Assembly: GCF_052168295.1 (NCBI RefSeq)
Contig: NZ_JBQLZN010000089.1
Location: 62,001 to 126,000 of the forward strand
Origin: Parasphingopyxis sp052168295
GTDB taxonomy: Bacteria > Pseudomonadota > Alphaproteobacteria > Sphingomonadales > Sphingomonadaceae
Length of the DNA stretch: 64,000 nt
Direction of reading: 5' to 3'
Made by a program: the position numbers and the translations under genes. Of the stretch, positions 18,100 through 25,182 are shown piece by piece; positions within the stretch are counted from its first letter, which is position 1; every line of letters starts with the position of its first letter. Under the pieces are notes generated by a model. That model saw nothing but the letters and a program-made list of their open reading frames with translations, was not told the DNA's origin and did not search any database.

Positions 18100-18357
18100 A
18101 TGACCAAATCCGTCTTTTCCGACGCCTATCGGACTCTTCTTGAGCTACTTGTAGAAAGCCGTGACAGAGCAAACCTTCACCAGACGGAGTTGGCCGACCG
18201 CGTTGGCTGGGATCAGACAAAAATCTCCAACGTGGAGCGTGGAATTCGCAGGATCGATGTCATCGAATTTTGCGCGCTCGCCAAGGCCATGAATCTGGAT
18301 CCCGTGGAACTGTTTGCTGAACTCAATCGACGTTTGCCGAGCAAGCTTGAAATCTAG
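18100..18357 (+). CDS. Xre-type HTH regulator
   Basis: 85 residues from ATG 18100, with an AAGG ribosome site; the frame extends upstream to 18016 through the tandem repeats, so the internal start is preferred. The HTH is HQTELADRVGWDQTKISNVE followed by RGIRRIDVIEFCALAKAMNL, a standard Cro/C1-type helix set. Likely controls itself or the divergent lipoprotein. Confidence 0.82.
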   Translation: MTKSVFSDAYRTLLELLVESRDRANLHQTELADRVGWDQTKISNVERGIRRIDVIEFCALAKAMNLDPVELFAELNRRLPSKLEI

Positions 18358-18441
18358 ATAGCCACACTCTCGCTATGAAGATTGAGCCTTTTGACTCGAT
18401 CGAAAAAAGACACCGCCGAGGCGGTGTCGAGGTGACGCGGT

Positions 18442-18774
18442 TTAATATTCCGACGCCAGCATGATGGTAAGGACGCGCTTGGTGACTTCGGGATCAGAAG
18501 GATCTTCGCTGCCCGATTGGAGATCGAGCCCGTAATAGTCGATCTTCCAGAAGATCCGCCGGCCGTCATGATCGAACGATCCGAAGTCGTGTTCGCCATG
18601 CGGATCGTTGGCCTCATCGAAGTTGTCATAGTTTTGGACCTGGTTTGCGATCGCTAGCATAGCTTCGTCGCCCAATTCTCCGATGCCGGGTGTGATGAAC
18701 ATCTGTCCGCCCAGGCCAGTCTTGCGAAACCGGTCGTTGAGGCGGCGGATACGCGCCGTCTTCTCATTGTCCAT
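18442..18774 (-). CDS. DUF3768 domain protein
   Basis: 110 residues from ATG 18774, chosen because a strong GGAGAG ribosome site precedes it and the family starts here. The pattern RIRRLNDRFRKTGLGG, PGIGELGD, and EHDFGSFDHDGRRIFWKIDYYG is that of DUF3768, a small family found mainly on alphaproteobacterial plasmids and islands. Function unknown. It supports the plasmid- or ICE-like nature of the region. Divergent from the ParB-like gene. Confidence 0.85.
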   Translation of the reverse strand: MDNEKTARIRRLNDRFRKTGLGGQMFITPGIGELGDEAMLAIANQVQNYDNFDEANDPHGEHDFGSFDHDGRRIFWKIDYYGLDLQSGSEDPSDPEVTKRVLTIMLASEY

Positions 18775-18875
18775 GTATTGCTCTCCTGCATTGTCCGGCA
18801 ACACACAATTGCGGCCGGAGCGATGCAGATGAGCAGTGCGGCCATGATAGCATGGCTGCGGATTTATCGCTGAGT

Positions 18876-18909
18876 GGAAAACACCAAGGGCGCCGCCCTT
18901 TCGTTTTCC
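18876..18909. repeat. Palindrome in the ParB leader
   Basis: Outer arms GGAAAAC (18876-18882) and GTTTTCC (18903-18909) enclose a perfect inner palindrome AAGGGCG-C-CGCCCTT (18886-18900). No T-run follows on either strand, so it is not a simple terminator. It may be a protein-binding or regulatory hairpin for the ParB-like gene. Confidence 0.6.
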
Positions 18910-19014
18910 AAAGCACAAACAGCGCGACCGTGACTCGGCTTCGCCTGCGTCCGCACCACTCGCGCAGTTTGCGCTTTCCTTTCCCCATCCCGTTCTCGCC
19001 GAAGGGCAAGGGCC

Positions 19015-19034
19015 GATGGCCGCTGTTGGCCATC
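19015..19034. repeat. Second hairpin in the ParB leader
   Basis: GATGGCC and GGCCATC form a 7-bp stem around a GCTGTT loop, 30 nt before the ParB ATG and directly in front of its ribosome site. It could affect translation of the ParB-like gene. Confidence 0.45.
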
Positions 19035-19063
19035 ACCCCAATGAGAAGGAAAGGAACTTCACC

Positions 19064-20794
19064 ATGACCATCAAGACCATCGATATCGAACAGTTGCGCC
19101 TGTCGCCACTCAATGTGCGCAAATCGAAGCGCAGGCATATCAAGGCGCTGGCAGAGGATATTGCCGCGCACGGCCTTATCCAGAACCTAGTCGGCTACAA
19201 GAACGGCAAGGGTTATGCCGTCGTTGCGGGTAGCAGGCGGCTCGAAGCCATCCGCTTGCTGAAAAAGCAGGAGCGGCTGCCTAAGGGCTTCAAGGTGCCG
19301 CTATCGATCTGCACCAAGGACGAAGCCATCGAGCTATCGCTGGCCGAGAACCAGTCGCGCGACGATATGCATCCCGCCGACGCCATCGAAGCCTATGGCA
19401 AGCTGGCGGCAGACGGCATGACGAGTGACGATATTGCCGCGCGCTTTGGCGTAGTGCCGGATCACGTCAATCGCATCCTCTCGCTCGCCGGTCTGCATCC
19501 CGATATTCGCGCCGCGCTGGCTAAGGACGAGATCGGTCTCGAAGCGGCCAAGGCCTATACATTGACCGACGATCAAGAGCATCAGCTGCGCCTGTTCGGC
19601 GAATTCGGCGATAATGCGCATATGGTCCGCCGCGCACTGACCGACGACAAGATCGCCACCGATAGCGCGATCTTCGACCTCGTGCCCTTGGCGGAGTATA
19701 TCGAGGCTGGCGGCATGCTCACCCGCGACTTGTTTAGCGGCGACGAGGGCGGTTTTGCTGACAATCCCGAGCTGGTCTGGCGTTTGGCGCAACAGCGGAT
19801 GGAAACGATCAGGGATGATTATGTTGCCGATGGCTGGCCCGAAGTCGAGATTGCAGAGCGCCAGCCCGAGAACTTCTATTCGCTTAATCATATGCGGCCC
19901 AAGGGATTGCGTGACCTGACCGACAAAGAGCGGGAACGGCTTGCCGCTTTGGAGGAGAAGGTAGCTGCCATCGAGGAGGCCGACCCCGAAGCCGGCGTTT
20001 GGAATAATGACGAGTTGCGCACCATCGATGAGGAAGTTCGCGAGATCGAGAACGCCCGCCGCTTGTTCACCGATGAACAGAAAGCGGAGAGCCGGGTTCT
20101 GATCTTCGTCGGATATGGCGGCGCGCTCAATGTTCAGCCTATCTCGCTCCGCAAAGCGAAGCGGAAGAAGAAAGACAGCGGTGCGAAACCTGAGCGATAC
20201 AGCCGGAAGCTGTGCGATGCGATGCACCGCATTCGTGTGCTCGCTATCCGGGAAGCCATGGCAGACAATCCGGGTGCCGCGCTCGACATGCTGATCACGG
20301 CGCTGATCGAGGACAGGCTCGCTTATGGCGTCAATTCGCCTCTGGCACTGCGCACCAGAGCCGGTGCGGTGCAGGTCGATGACGCGTTGCTCGGTGACGC
20401 GAAGATTACCGATATCGAGGAACGCGCCGACAGCGTGTGCGCCGAGATCGATCGCAAGCGTCTATGCGAAGCCATTGCGGAGATGGAAAGCGAGACCAAG
20501 ATGCAGCTACTCGCGACGCTAGTGGCGACATTGATCGATGCGGACAGCTGCCTTCCCGGCGATATCGATGAACGGCTTGGACTGGACATCGGCGGCATAT
20601 GGCAGCCGAGCACAGCCTTCTTCGAGCGGATGACTAAGACGGCGATGCTCGACTTGCTTAGCGACGAGTGCGGCACGGCAGCCGCTGCCAACTGCCGCAA
20701 GCTGCGCAAGGCCGCTTTGGCCGAGGAAACCGCACGCCGTCTCGGCGAACTGAACTGGCTCCCGCCCATGCTGCAATCGAGTGTCGCCGCTTAG
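19064..20794 (+). CDS. ParB-like DNA-binding protein of a plasmid/island
   Basis: 576 residues from ATG 19064 (AAGGAAAGGAA ribosome site). N-terminal ParB-like nuclease/CTPase region with LRLSPLNVRKSKR, then YAVVAGSRRLEAIRLL and ELSLAENQSRDDMHPADAI, followed by the HTH core (SDDIAARFGVVPDHVNRIL). The remaining 350 residues are the long C-terminal extension seen in plasmid- and ICE-borne ParB-like proteins, much longer than chromosomal ParB (about 300). No parA lies next to it, so a classical partition role is unlikely without a distant partner; regulation or stabilisation of the element is possible. Two leader hairpins precede it. Confidence 0.85.
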   Translation: MTIKTIDIEQLRLSPLNVRKSKRRHIKALAEDIAAHGLIQNLVGYKNGKGYAVVAGSRRLEAIRLLKKQERLPKGFKVPLSICTKDEAIELSLAENQSRDDMHPADAIEAYGKLAADGMTSDDIAARFGVVPDHVNRILSLAGLHPDIRAALAKDEIGLEAAKAYTLTDDQEHQLRLFGEFGDNAHMVRRALTDDKIATDSAIFDLVPLAEYIEAGGMLTRDLFSGDEGGFADNPELVWRLAQQRMETIRDDYVADGWPEVEIAERQPENFYSLNHMRPKGLRDLTDKERERLAALEEKVAAIEEADPEAGVWNNDELRTIDEEVREIENARRLFTDEQKAESRVLIFVGYGGALNVQPISLRKAKRKKKDSGAKPERYSRKLCDAMHRIRVLAIREAMADNPGAALDMLITALIEDRLAYGVNSPLALRTRAGAVQVDDALLGDAKITDIEERADSVCAEIDRKRLCEAIAEMESETKMQLLATLVATLIDADSCLPGDIDERLGLDIGGIWQPSTAFFERMTKTAMLDLLSDECGTAAAANCRKLRKAALAEETARRLGELNWLPPMLQSSVAA

Positions 20795-20804
20795 CGATTG
20801 CTGC

Positions 20805-20836
20805 TTCGCGCCTCCGGCAACTACCGGAGGCGCGAA
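20805..20836. repeat. 13-bp perfect inverted repeat
   Basis: TTCGCGCCTCCGG (20805-20817) pairs with CCGGAGGCGCGAA (20824-20836) around a 6-nt loop. It sits just after the ParB-like stop codon. No T-run follows on the plus strand, so it may stabilise the mRNA end rather than terminate by itself. Confidence 0.65.
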
Positions 20837-20861
20837 AAAGCAGCGCCTCGTTGCGCTGCTT
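20835..20861 (-). terminator. Rho-independent terminator (minus strand)
   Basis: On the minus strand a 9-bp stem AAGCAGCGC/GCGCTGCTT with a 6-nt loop is followed by more T residues (five in all). It lies 40 nt beyond the stop of the minus-strand gene 20901-21377, whose transcript it should end. Confidence 0.65.
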
Positions 20862-20900
20862 AGAATAAGGAACTGGAAGAACGATAGGAGCTTTGAAGTC

Positions 20901-21377
20901 CTACATTTTTGACGCCAACAACAGGGACGAACCGCGAACGGCTTGATCGGCAAGCGCGAGCGCCTCGAACAGGACGCTGTGATGCGGTTCGTTTTCGAAA
21001 AACCGCCTTTTCGGCACTTTGTCGGCGAGCTCGGGATACTGTTTGGCGAGATATGTCGCCTCCGCCTCGCGATTGCGAAACGGGCGTTCGCGTTCGATGC
21101 TTAGCAACCGGACGTCTCCGCGCTCGGCTTCCACGCGGATGGCTTCCAGCAACGCACGCGTGTTCGCGCTCTTTTGCGTCTTCGCTGGAACATCTTCGAT
21201 AACGACGACGTTAGGAATCAGCAGCGTGATGAATTCGCGGGCGAAACAGGCCGCATCTGCCGGGGCGTTGGCCGCCTCGCACGAGGTTTGCCAAGTGGCA
21301 AGATGGCCATGCTCAATGAAAACAAAACTCACTCGTCTGTAGCCCGCCGCAAAGGCGAGATAGCTAAGACCCGTCAT
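20901..21377 (-). CDS. Possible RuvC/RNase H-fold protein, catalytic residues incomplete
   Basis: 158 residues of unknown family. The strand order recalls RuvC-like nucleases: a first strand LSYLAFAAGYRRVSF followed by FIEHGHLATW, then PNVVVIEDV and a helix ending HHSVLFEALALAD. In RuvC these positions carry Asp, Glu and Asp residues; here the first Asp appears to be Ala, so activity is doubtful. The gene overlaps the start of the Xre-like gene (21364-21717) by 14 nt and forms an operon with it. RuvC similarity is weak and offered only as a hypothesis. Confidence 0.55.
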   Translation of the reverse strand: MTGLSYLAFAAGYRRVSFVFIEHGHLATWQTSCEAANAPADAACFAREFITLLIPNVVVIEDVPAKTQKSANTRALLEAIRVEAERGDVRLLSIERERPFRNREAEATYLAKQYPELADKVPKRRFFENEPHHSVLFEALALADQAVRGSSLLLASKM

Positions 21378-21717
21378 GGTCTTTCATTATGGCGGCGATC
21401 AGCTCGCTCTCCAAGCGCTTGAGCGTATTGTCCCGATTAAAGCTAGCTTTCTCGTCGGCAACATATTCCGGCAGATCCGGCAGATTTCGGAAGAGCGCTT
21501 CGCGCGCCTTGTGCATAAGCGCCTGATAAAGATCTGTGAAAGAACGGCCATAGATGATCGAGAGCTTGCATAGTTGCTCGACGCTGGGCGGCACGGCGCC
21601 GGTCTCCAGAGCTGCCACCTCTTGCTTCCCGATTTCGAGCAGGATCGAGACATCGCGCTCGGTCAGACCTGCTTTGGCACGGATCGCGCGCAGGTCATGC
21701 GCAAATTGTGTGAACAT
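21364..21717 (-). CDS. Xre-type HTH regulator
   Basis: 117 residues. The N-terminal HTH is LRAIRAKAGLTERDVSILLEI followed by KQEVAALETGAVPPSVEQLCKL, a typical Cro/C1 fold; the C-terminal half is helical and unrecognised. First gene of a two-gene operon with the RuvC-like gene. Likely regulator of the element, and the palindromes at 21778-21933 in the shared upstream region are candidate targets. Confidence 0.8.
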   Translation of the reverse strand: MFTQFAHDLRAIRAKAGLTERDVSILLEIGKQEVAALETGAVPPSVEQLCKLSIIYGRSFTDLYQALMHKAREALFRNLPDLPEYVADEKASFNRDNTLKRLESELIAAIMKDHDGS

Positions 21718-21777
21718 GAATGGTTTGGATTAAACTGATAAATCCACTTTTAGCCTATCGCACGCGCTATCCCCATT

Positions 21778-21814
21778 CTAGTCCGCTTGAGACGCCCAAT
21801 CCCCATATTGGTGG
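21778..21814. repeat. 37-bp inverted repeat, copy A
   Basis: This non-coding stretch is the reverse complement of 23215-23251 with 35 of 37 bases matching (differences at the tenth and eighteenth base). Copy B lies inside the 3' end of the TraD/HerA-like ATPase gene. The two copies flank that gene in opposite orientation about 1.4 kb apart. Confidence 0.8.
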
Positions 21815-21850
21815 AAACACCAGCAGGAAGTGTTCCCTTGCTTTATTTCA

Positions 21851-21933
21851 CCAGGAATGCGCTATGCGGCTCCGAAACAAGACACGGAAAGGCTGACACC
21901 TTTCCGGTTCGATGCCGCATAGCGCATTCGTGG
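21851..21933. repeat. 83-nt nested hairpin with 20-bp outer stem
   Basis: The outer arms at 21851-21870 and 21914-21933 pair at 19 of 20 positions (core AATGCGCTATGCGGC with GCCGCATAGCGCATT). Inside is a second perfect stem CGGAAAGG/CCTTTCCG (21885-21892 and 21899-21906) around a 6-nt loop. No protein coding and no terminator T-run. The shape is like an oriT, a double-strand origin or a structured RNA. Confidence 0.75.
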
Positions 21934-22070
21934 TATTTGAGCGTTAGTTCTCCCAAGGGACAGGCTATCGCGCGATCGTAAAACGCGTCTAGTCGGTTCG
22001 TCATTAGACCATATGGCCTGATGCGACCGCACTAGCCCGAACGCCCGTTCGCGGCGCATCATTGAAGCGC

Positions 22071-23264
22071 ATGAGCAGAATCGTCACCATCGGGCTCGCG
22101 AATACGCGCCGCGGACTGCGCCCCTTTGGCATATCCGAACGCGATCGCCTCAATCATCAATACATCATCGGCCAGACCGGCACTGGTAAGTCGACCTTGC
22201 TTGGCACGATGGCATTGCAGGATGCGCTTGCCGGCACCGGCTTTTGCCTGATCGATCCCCATGGTGATCTGGCGGGCGAGCTTGCCGATCGGCTCGGCGA
22301 TCAAGCCATGCACTGGCGTGTTGGCGATCCCGACTGTCCCTATGGCTACAATCCGCTGTCGCGCGTGCCATCGTCGAGGCGCCCACTGGTCGCTTCGGGC
22401 TTTGTCGAAACGCTTAAAAAGCAATGGGCAGACAGTTGGGGGCCGCGCATGGAGCATCTGTTGCGCCAGGCCGCGCTCGCGCTGCTCGACCAGCCATCAG
22501 CCCATATGGGCGACATTGTGCGGCTTTATGTCGACAAGGAGTTCAGGCGACAAGCCATCGCCCGGCTTGTCGATCCGCAGCTGCGCTCATTCTGGACGGT
22601 CGAGTTTCCCAAGATGAATTATCTGACCGCCATCGACGGCGTGGCGCCGATCGCCAACAAGATCGGCGCCTTCCTCGCCAATCCCGCCGTGCGAAAATCG
22701 CTGTGCGAGCCCGATCGGCCGATACGATTCCGCCGCGCCATGGACGAGGGACAGCTTGTGCTGATCAGCCTTGCCAAAGGCCGGGTTGGCGGCGACATCG
22801 CCAATGTGGTGGGCGGCCTGGTCATGACGAACATCCTCAACGCGGCGATGACGCGTCAGGATATGCCGCCAGAGGAGCGTCGCCCCTTCTTTTTGTATGC
22901 CGACGAGTTCCATGCCTTCACTACGGCCAGCGTCGCCGATCTTTTGTCCGAAGCACGCAAATACGGTCTGGGGCTGATCGCCAGCCACCAGCATCTCTCG
23001 CAAGCCGAACGCGGCGTTATCGACGCCGTCATCGGCAATGCCGGTACGCTTCTCTCGCTCAGGATCGGCGCCCAAGATGCGCCGCTGATCGCCCGTCAAT
23101 TTGGCGATATAGAAGCGCGCTATTTTACTCAGCTTCCCAATTATCGCGGCTTCGCCCAACTGATGATCGAGGGGCACAAGCGACCGGTATTTTCGTTCTC
23201 CACGCTGCTGCCAGCCACCAATATGGGGATTGGACGTCTCACGCGGACTAGGCACGCTTCCTAG
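22071..23264 (+). CDS. TraD/HerA-like conjugative-type ATPase
   Basis: 397 residues from ATG 22071 (a TTG at 22062 would add three). Walker A GQTGTGKST at 34-42, then CLIDPHGDLAGELADRL, and Walker B FFLYADEFHAF, with SHQHLSQAERG as sensor. These features place it among the TraD/TrwB/HerA ATPases that couple DNA to secretion or pump DNA. It is short and lacks a membrane domain. A second, distantly related ATPase is at 13257-15914; both share the QHL sensor. No relaxase or mating-pair genes are present in the window. Its last 15 codons double as copy B of the 37-bp inverted repeat. Confidence 0.85.
   Translation: MSRIVTIGLANTRRGLRPFGISERDRLNHQYIIGQTGTGKSTLLGTMALQDALAGTGFCLIDPHGDLAGELADRLGDQAMHWRVGDPDCPYGYNPLSRVPSSRRPLVASGFVETLKKQWADSWGPRMEHLLRQAALALLDQPSAHMGDIVRLYVDKEFRRQAIARLVDPQLRSFWTVEFPKMNYLTAIDGVAPIANKIGAFLANPAVRKSLCEPDRPIRFRRAMDEGQLVLISLAKGRVGGDIANVVGGLVMTNILNAAMTRQDMPPEERRPFFLYADEFHAFTTASVADLLSEARKYGLGLIASHQHLSQAERGVIDAVIGNAGTLLSLRIGAQDAPLIARQFGDIEARYFTQLPNYRGFAQLMIEGHKRPVFSFSTLLPATNMGIGRLTRTRHAS
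23215..23251. repeat. 37-bp inverted repeat, copy B
   Basis: Lies within the last codons of the TraD/HerA-like ATPase gene and is the reverse complement of 21778-21814 (35 of 37). Because it is coding here, copy A is likely a duplicated and inverted fragment, or both are sites for one recombinase or DNA-binding protein. Confidence 0.8.
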
Positions 23265-23284
23265 CTGCACGATACATTGAGACC

Positions 23285-23434
23285 ATGGACGAATATGATC
23301 ACCTCGAAGAGTTCCTCGCGATCTGCCAAAGCATCTACGAACGCCGCGTGGCTGACGGCACTTGGCCGTGGCCCGTTGATTCGACGAATCCTGAAAATGT
23401 GATAGATTCGGAGTCTAATCACTCATCTTCATGA
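23285..23434 (+). CDS. Small 49-residue protein coupled to the serine recombinase
   Basis: An ATG-initiated frame of 49 codons (MDEYDHLEEFLAICQ ... DGTWPWPVDSTNPENVID). Its stop overlaps the ATG of the recombinase (ATGA at 23431-23434), which is strong evidence of translational coupling. The Trp-Pro-Trp motif and acidic, Asp/Glu-rich composition suggest a conserved small partner; I recall similar short ORFs in front of such recombinases but cannot name a family. It may be a recombination directionality or expression-control factor. Confidence 0.65.
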   Translation: MDEYDHLEEFLAICQSIYERRVADGTWPWPVDSTNPENVIDSESNHSSS

Positions 23435-24942
23435 AGCCCTGTTTTGGTTACGTCCGCGTCTCTACCGTCAAGCAAGGTGACGGTGTTTCGCTCGCAGAGC
23501 AAAAAGCTGTCATCACGGAATATGCCGCCCGCAAACAACTGCGGATTGTTAAATGGTGGGAAGAAACGCAGACAGCCGCCAAGCAAGGCCGCCCTGCGTT
23601 TAATGAGATGGTGCGAGAGTTACGACGCGGTGAGGCTGACGGTCTTATCATCCACAAGATCGATCGTTCGGCCCGCAATTTTCATGACTGGGCCACGATC
23701 AGTGATCTCGCAGATAGTGGCATCGGGATCTTCATCGCGACCGAGAGCTTCGACTTCAACACCTATGGTGGACGCATGGCCGCCGACTTCATGGCCGTCG
23801 TATCGGCCAACTATGTACGCAACCTGCGCGATGAGATACACAAAGGCCAGTTGGGCCAGGTGAAGCGCGGCCTGTATCCTTGGGGCGCGCCCCTTGGGTA
23901 TCTCAACAATGGCAAAAACAGACCCAAAACACCTGATCCGAACACGGCGCCGCTGATAGAAAAGGCTTTTGAGCTCTATGCCTCGGGCGAGCATAGCTAC
24001 GCCAGTTTGCTCAAAGAGATAAATCGCCGTGGCCTTAGAAACCGGCGCGGCAATCCACTAACCATGACGGGCCTCGCCACCATACTTGGCAATTCGTTCT
24101 ACTGCGGATTGATCCGCATGGATCGCTGGAACGAGACGTTCAAAGGCGCACACAAACCGCTCATTTCCGTGCACACATTTAGGTTGGTGCAGCAAATCAA
24201 AGCCAATCGCCGCCAGAAGAAAGTGACCCGGCACAAATATCTTTTTCGTGGCCTATTTCATTGCGGATTGTGCGGGCGCACCATGATTGCCGAGCAGCAA
24301 AAGGGACACATCTATTATCGTTGCCACCTGAACGACTGCGATACCAAGACGGTGCGAGAGGAAGTGCTGGAGGCTAAACTGTTTAAGCAGCTACGGCATA
24401 TCGTCTTTTCGGATGAAGACATGGTCAGAGCCAGGAAGATGATTGAGGCGATAGAAAAGCGCTACGGGGAAGAGCCTGCCGATGCGACAGCACCGCTTCG
24501 CTTGGCTGAGCAGCAACAGAAGATGGAGCGACTGACTGATGCGCTCATTGACCGATTGATTGACCGCAAAGCCTTCGAGAAACGCAGGGCCGTGTTGGAG
24601 TTGGAAATCGCGGAAACCAACGAGCAGATCGCTCAAAACCGCAAACTTGCTCAAAAAGCCAGGGAAGTCTGGAGATTCCTCGAACTGGCAAAAAGCGTTG
24701 CTAGCACTTACCGTTTGGCTGACGCGGCAGAAAAACGCCGATTGGTGAAATTCGCTACCTCGAACCGCTTAGTGCACGGAAAAAAGGTAGCAATAGAGCC
24801 GTCTAATCGCATGTTGTGGGCGGAGAACGCGGTTGCCCTCCTCTCTAGTGCAGATACCCCGAACACTCCTCGAACCTTGGTCAATGAATTTTGCGAGCTC
24901 GAACCTGAAATTCGGGCAATCCGTGACTCTGTTGAGCCGTAA
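23431..24942 (+). CDS. Large serine recombinase
   Basis: 503 residues. The N-terminal resolvase domain (1-140) has GYVRVST with the catalytic Ser at about 11, KIDRSARN and the DFMAVVSANY region. Next is the recombinase domain (RGLYPWGAPLGYL, LKEINRRGLRNRRGNPLTMTG) and a zinc-ribbon (LFHCGLCGRTMIA ... YYRCHLNDCDT) with a coiled-coil tail (EIAETNEQIAQNRKLAQKA). This is the normal full length and domain order of a phage- or ICE-type serine integrase, so it is probably active. Target unknown; the 240 nt after it contain no gene or obvious att site. Confidence 0.93.
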   Translation: MKPCFGYVRVSTVKQGDGVSLAEQKAVITEYAARKQLRIVKWWEETQTAAKQGRPAFNEMVRELRRGEADGLIIHKIDRSARNFHDWATISDLADSGIGIFIATESFDFNTYGGRMAADFMAVVSANYVRNLRDEIHKGQLGQVKRGLYPWGAPLGYLNNGKNRPKTPDPNTAPLIEKAFELYASGEHSYASLLKEINRRGLRNRRGNPLTMTGLATILGNSFYCGLIRMDRWNETFKGAHKPLISVHTFRLVQQIKANRRQKKVTRHKYLFRGLFHCGLCGRTMIAEQQKGHIYYRCHLNDCDTKTVREEVLEAKLFKQLRHIVFSDEDMVRARKMIEAIEKRYGEEPADATAPLRLAEQQQKMERLTDALIDRLIDRKAFEKRRAVLELEIAETNEQIAQNRKLAQKAREVWRFLELAKSVASTYRLADAAEKRRLVKFATSNRLVHGKKVAIEPSNRMLWAENAVALLSSADTPNTPRTLVNEFCELEPEIRAIRDSVEP

Positions 24943-25182
24943 TCTGGAGGGTGAAATTTGACCTCTACTCTCTAGCGCACCGTCTACAGGTGCAGGCCGA
25001 ACATTTTCGAACACTCTCGCGAGTCCAAAAATCCTCGAACCTGAGAAGGTCCTATAGATATTCTGCAAGCGAAGCTGAACTCACATCTCTGCTAAAATTG
25101 GCTCTACAGGAACAGAATCTGATTGTTGCCCTTAGTTTTCAAGGCAACGCAATATGCTGGCATAAGACGTGGCGGAGTTGCT

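Larger units (their letters stand above)
21718..22070. other. Gene-free region with several inverted repeats
   Basis: This 353-nt stretch between the Xre gene and the ATPase gene has no credible ORF. It contains copy A of the 37-bp inverted repeat, a smaller near-palindrome GGAAACAC...GTGTTCCC just beyond it, and the large nested hairpin 21851-21933. It must also hold the promoters of both divergent genes. Candidate functions are an origin of transfer, a replication or partition site, or a regulatory RNA. Confidence 0.6.
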
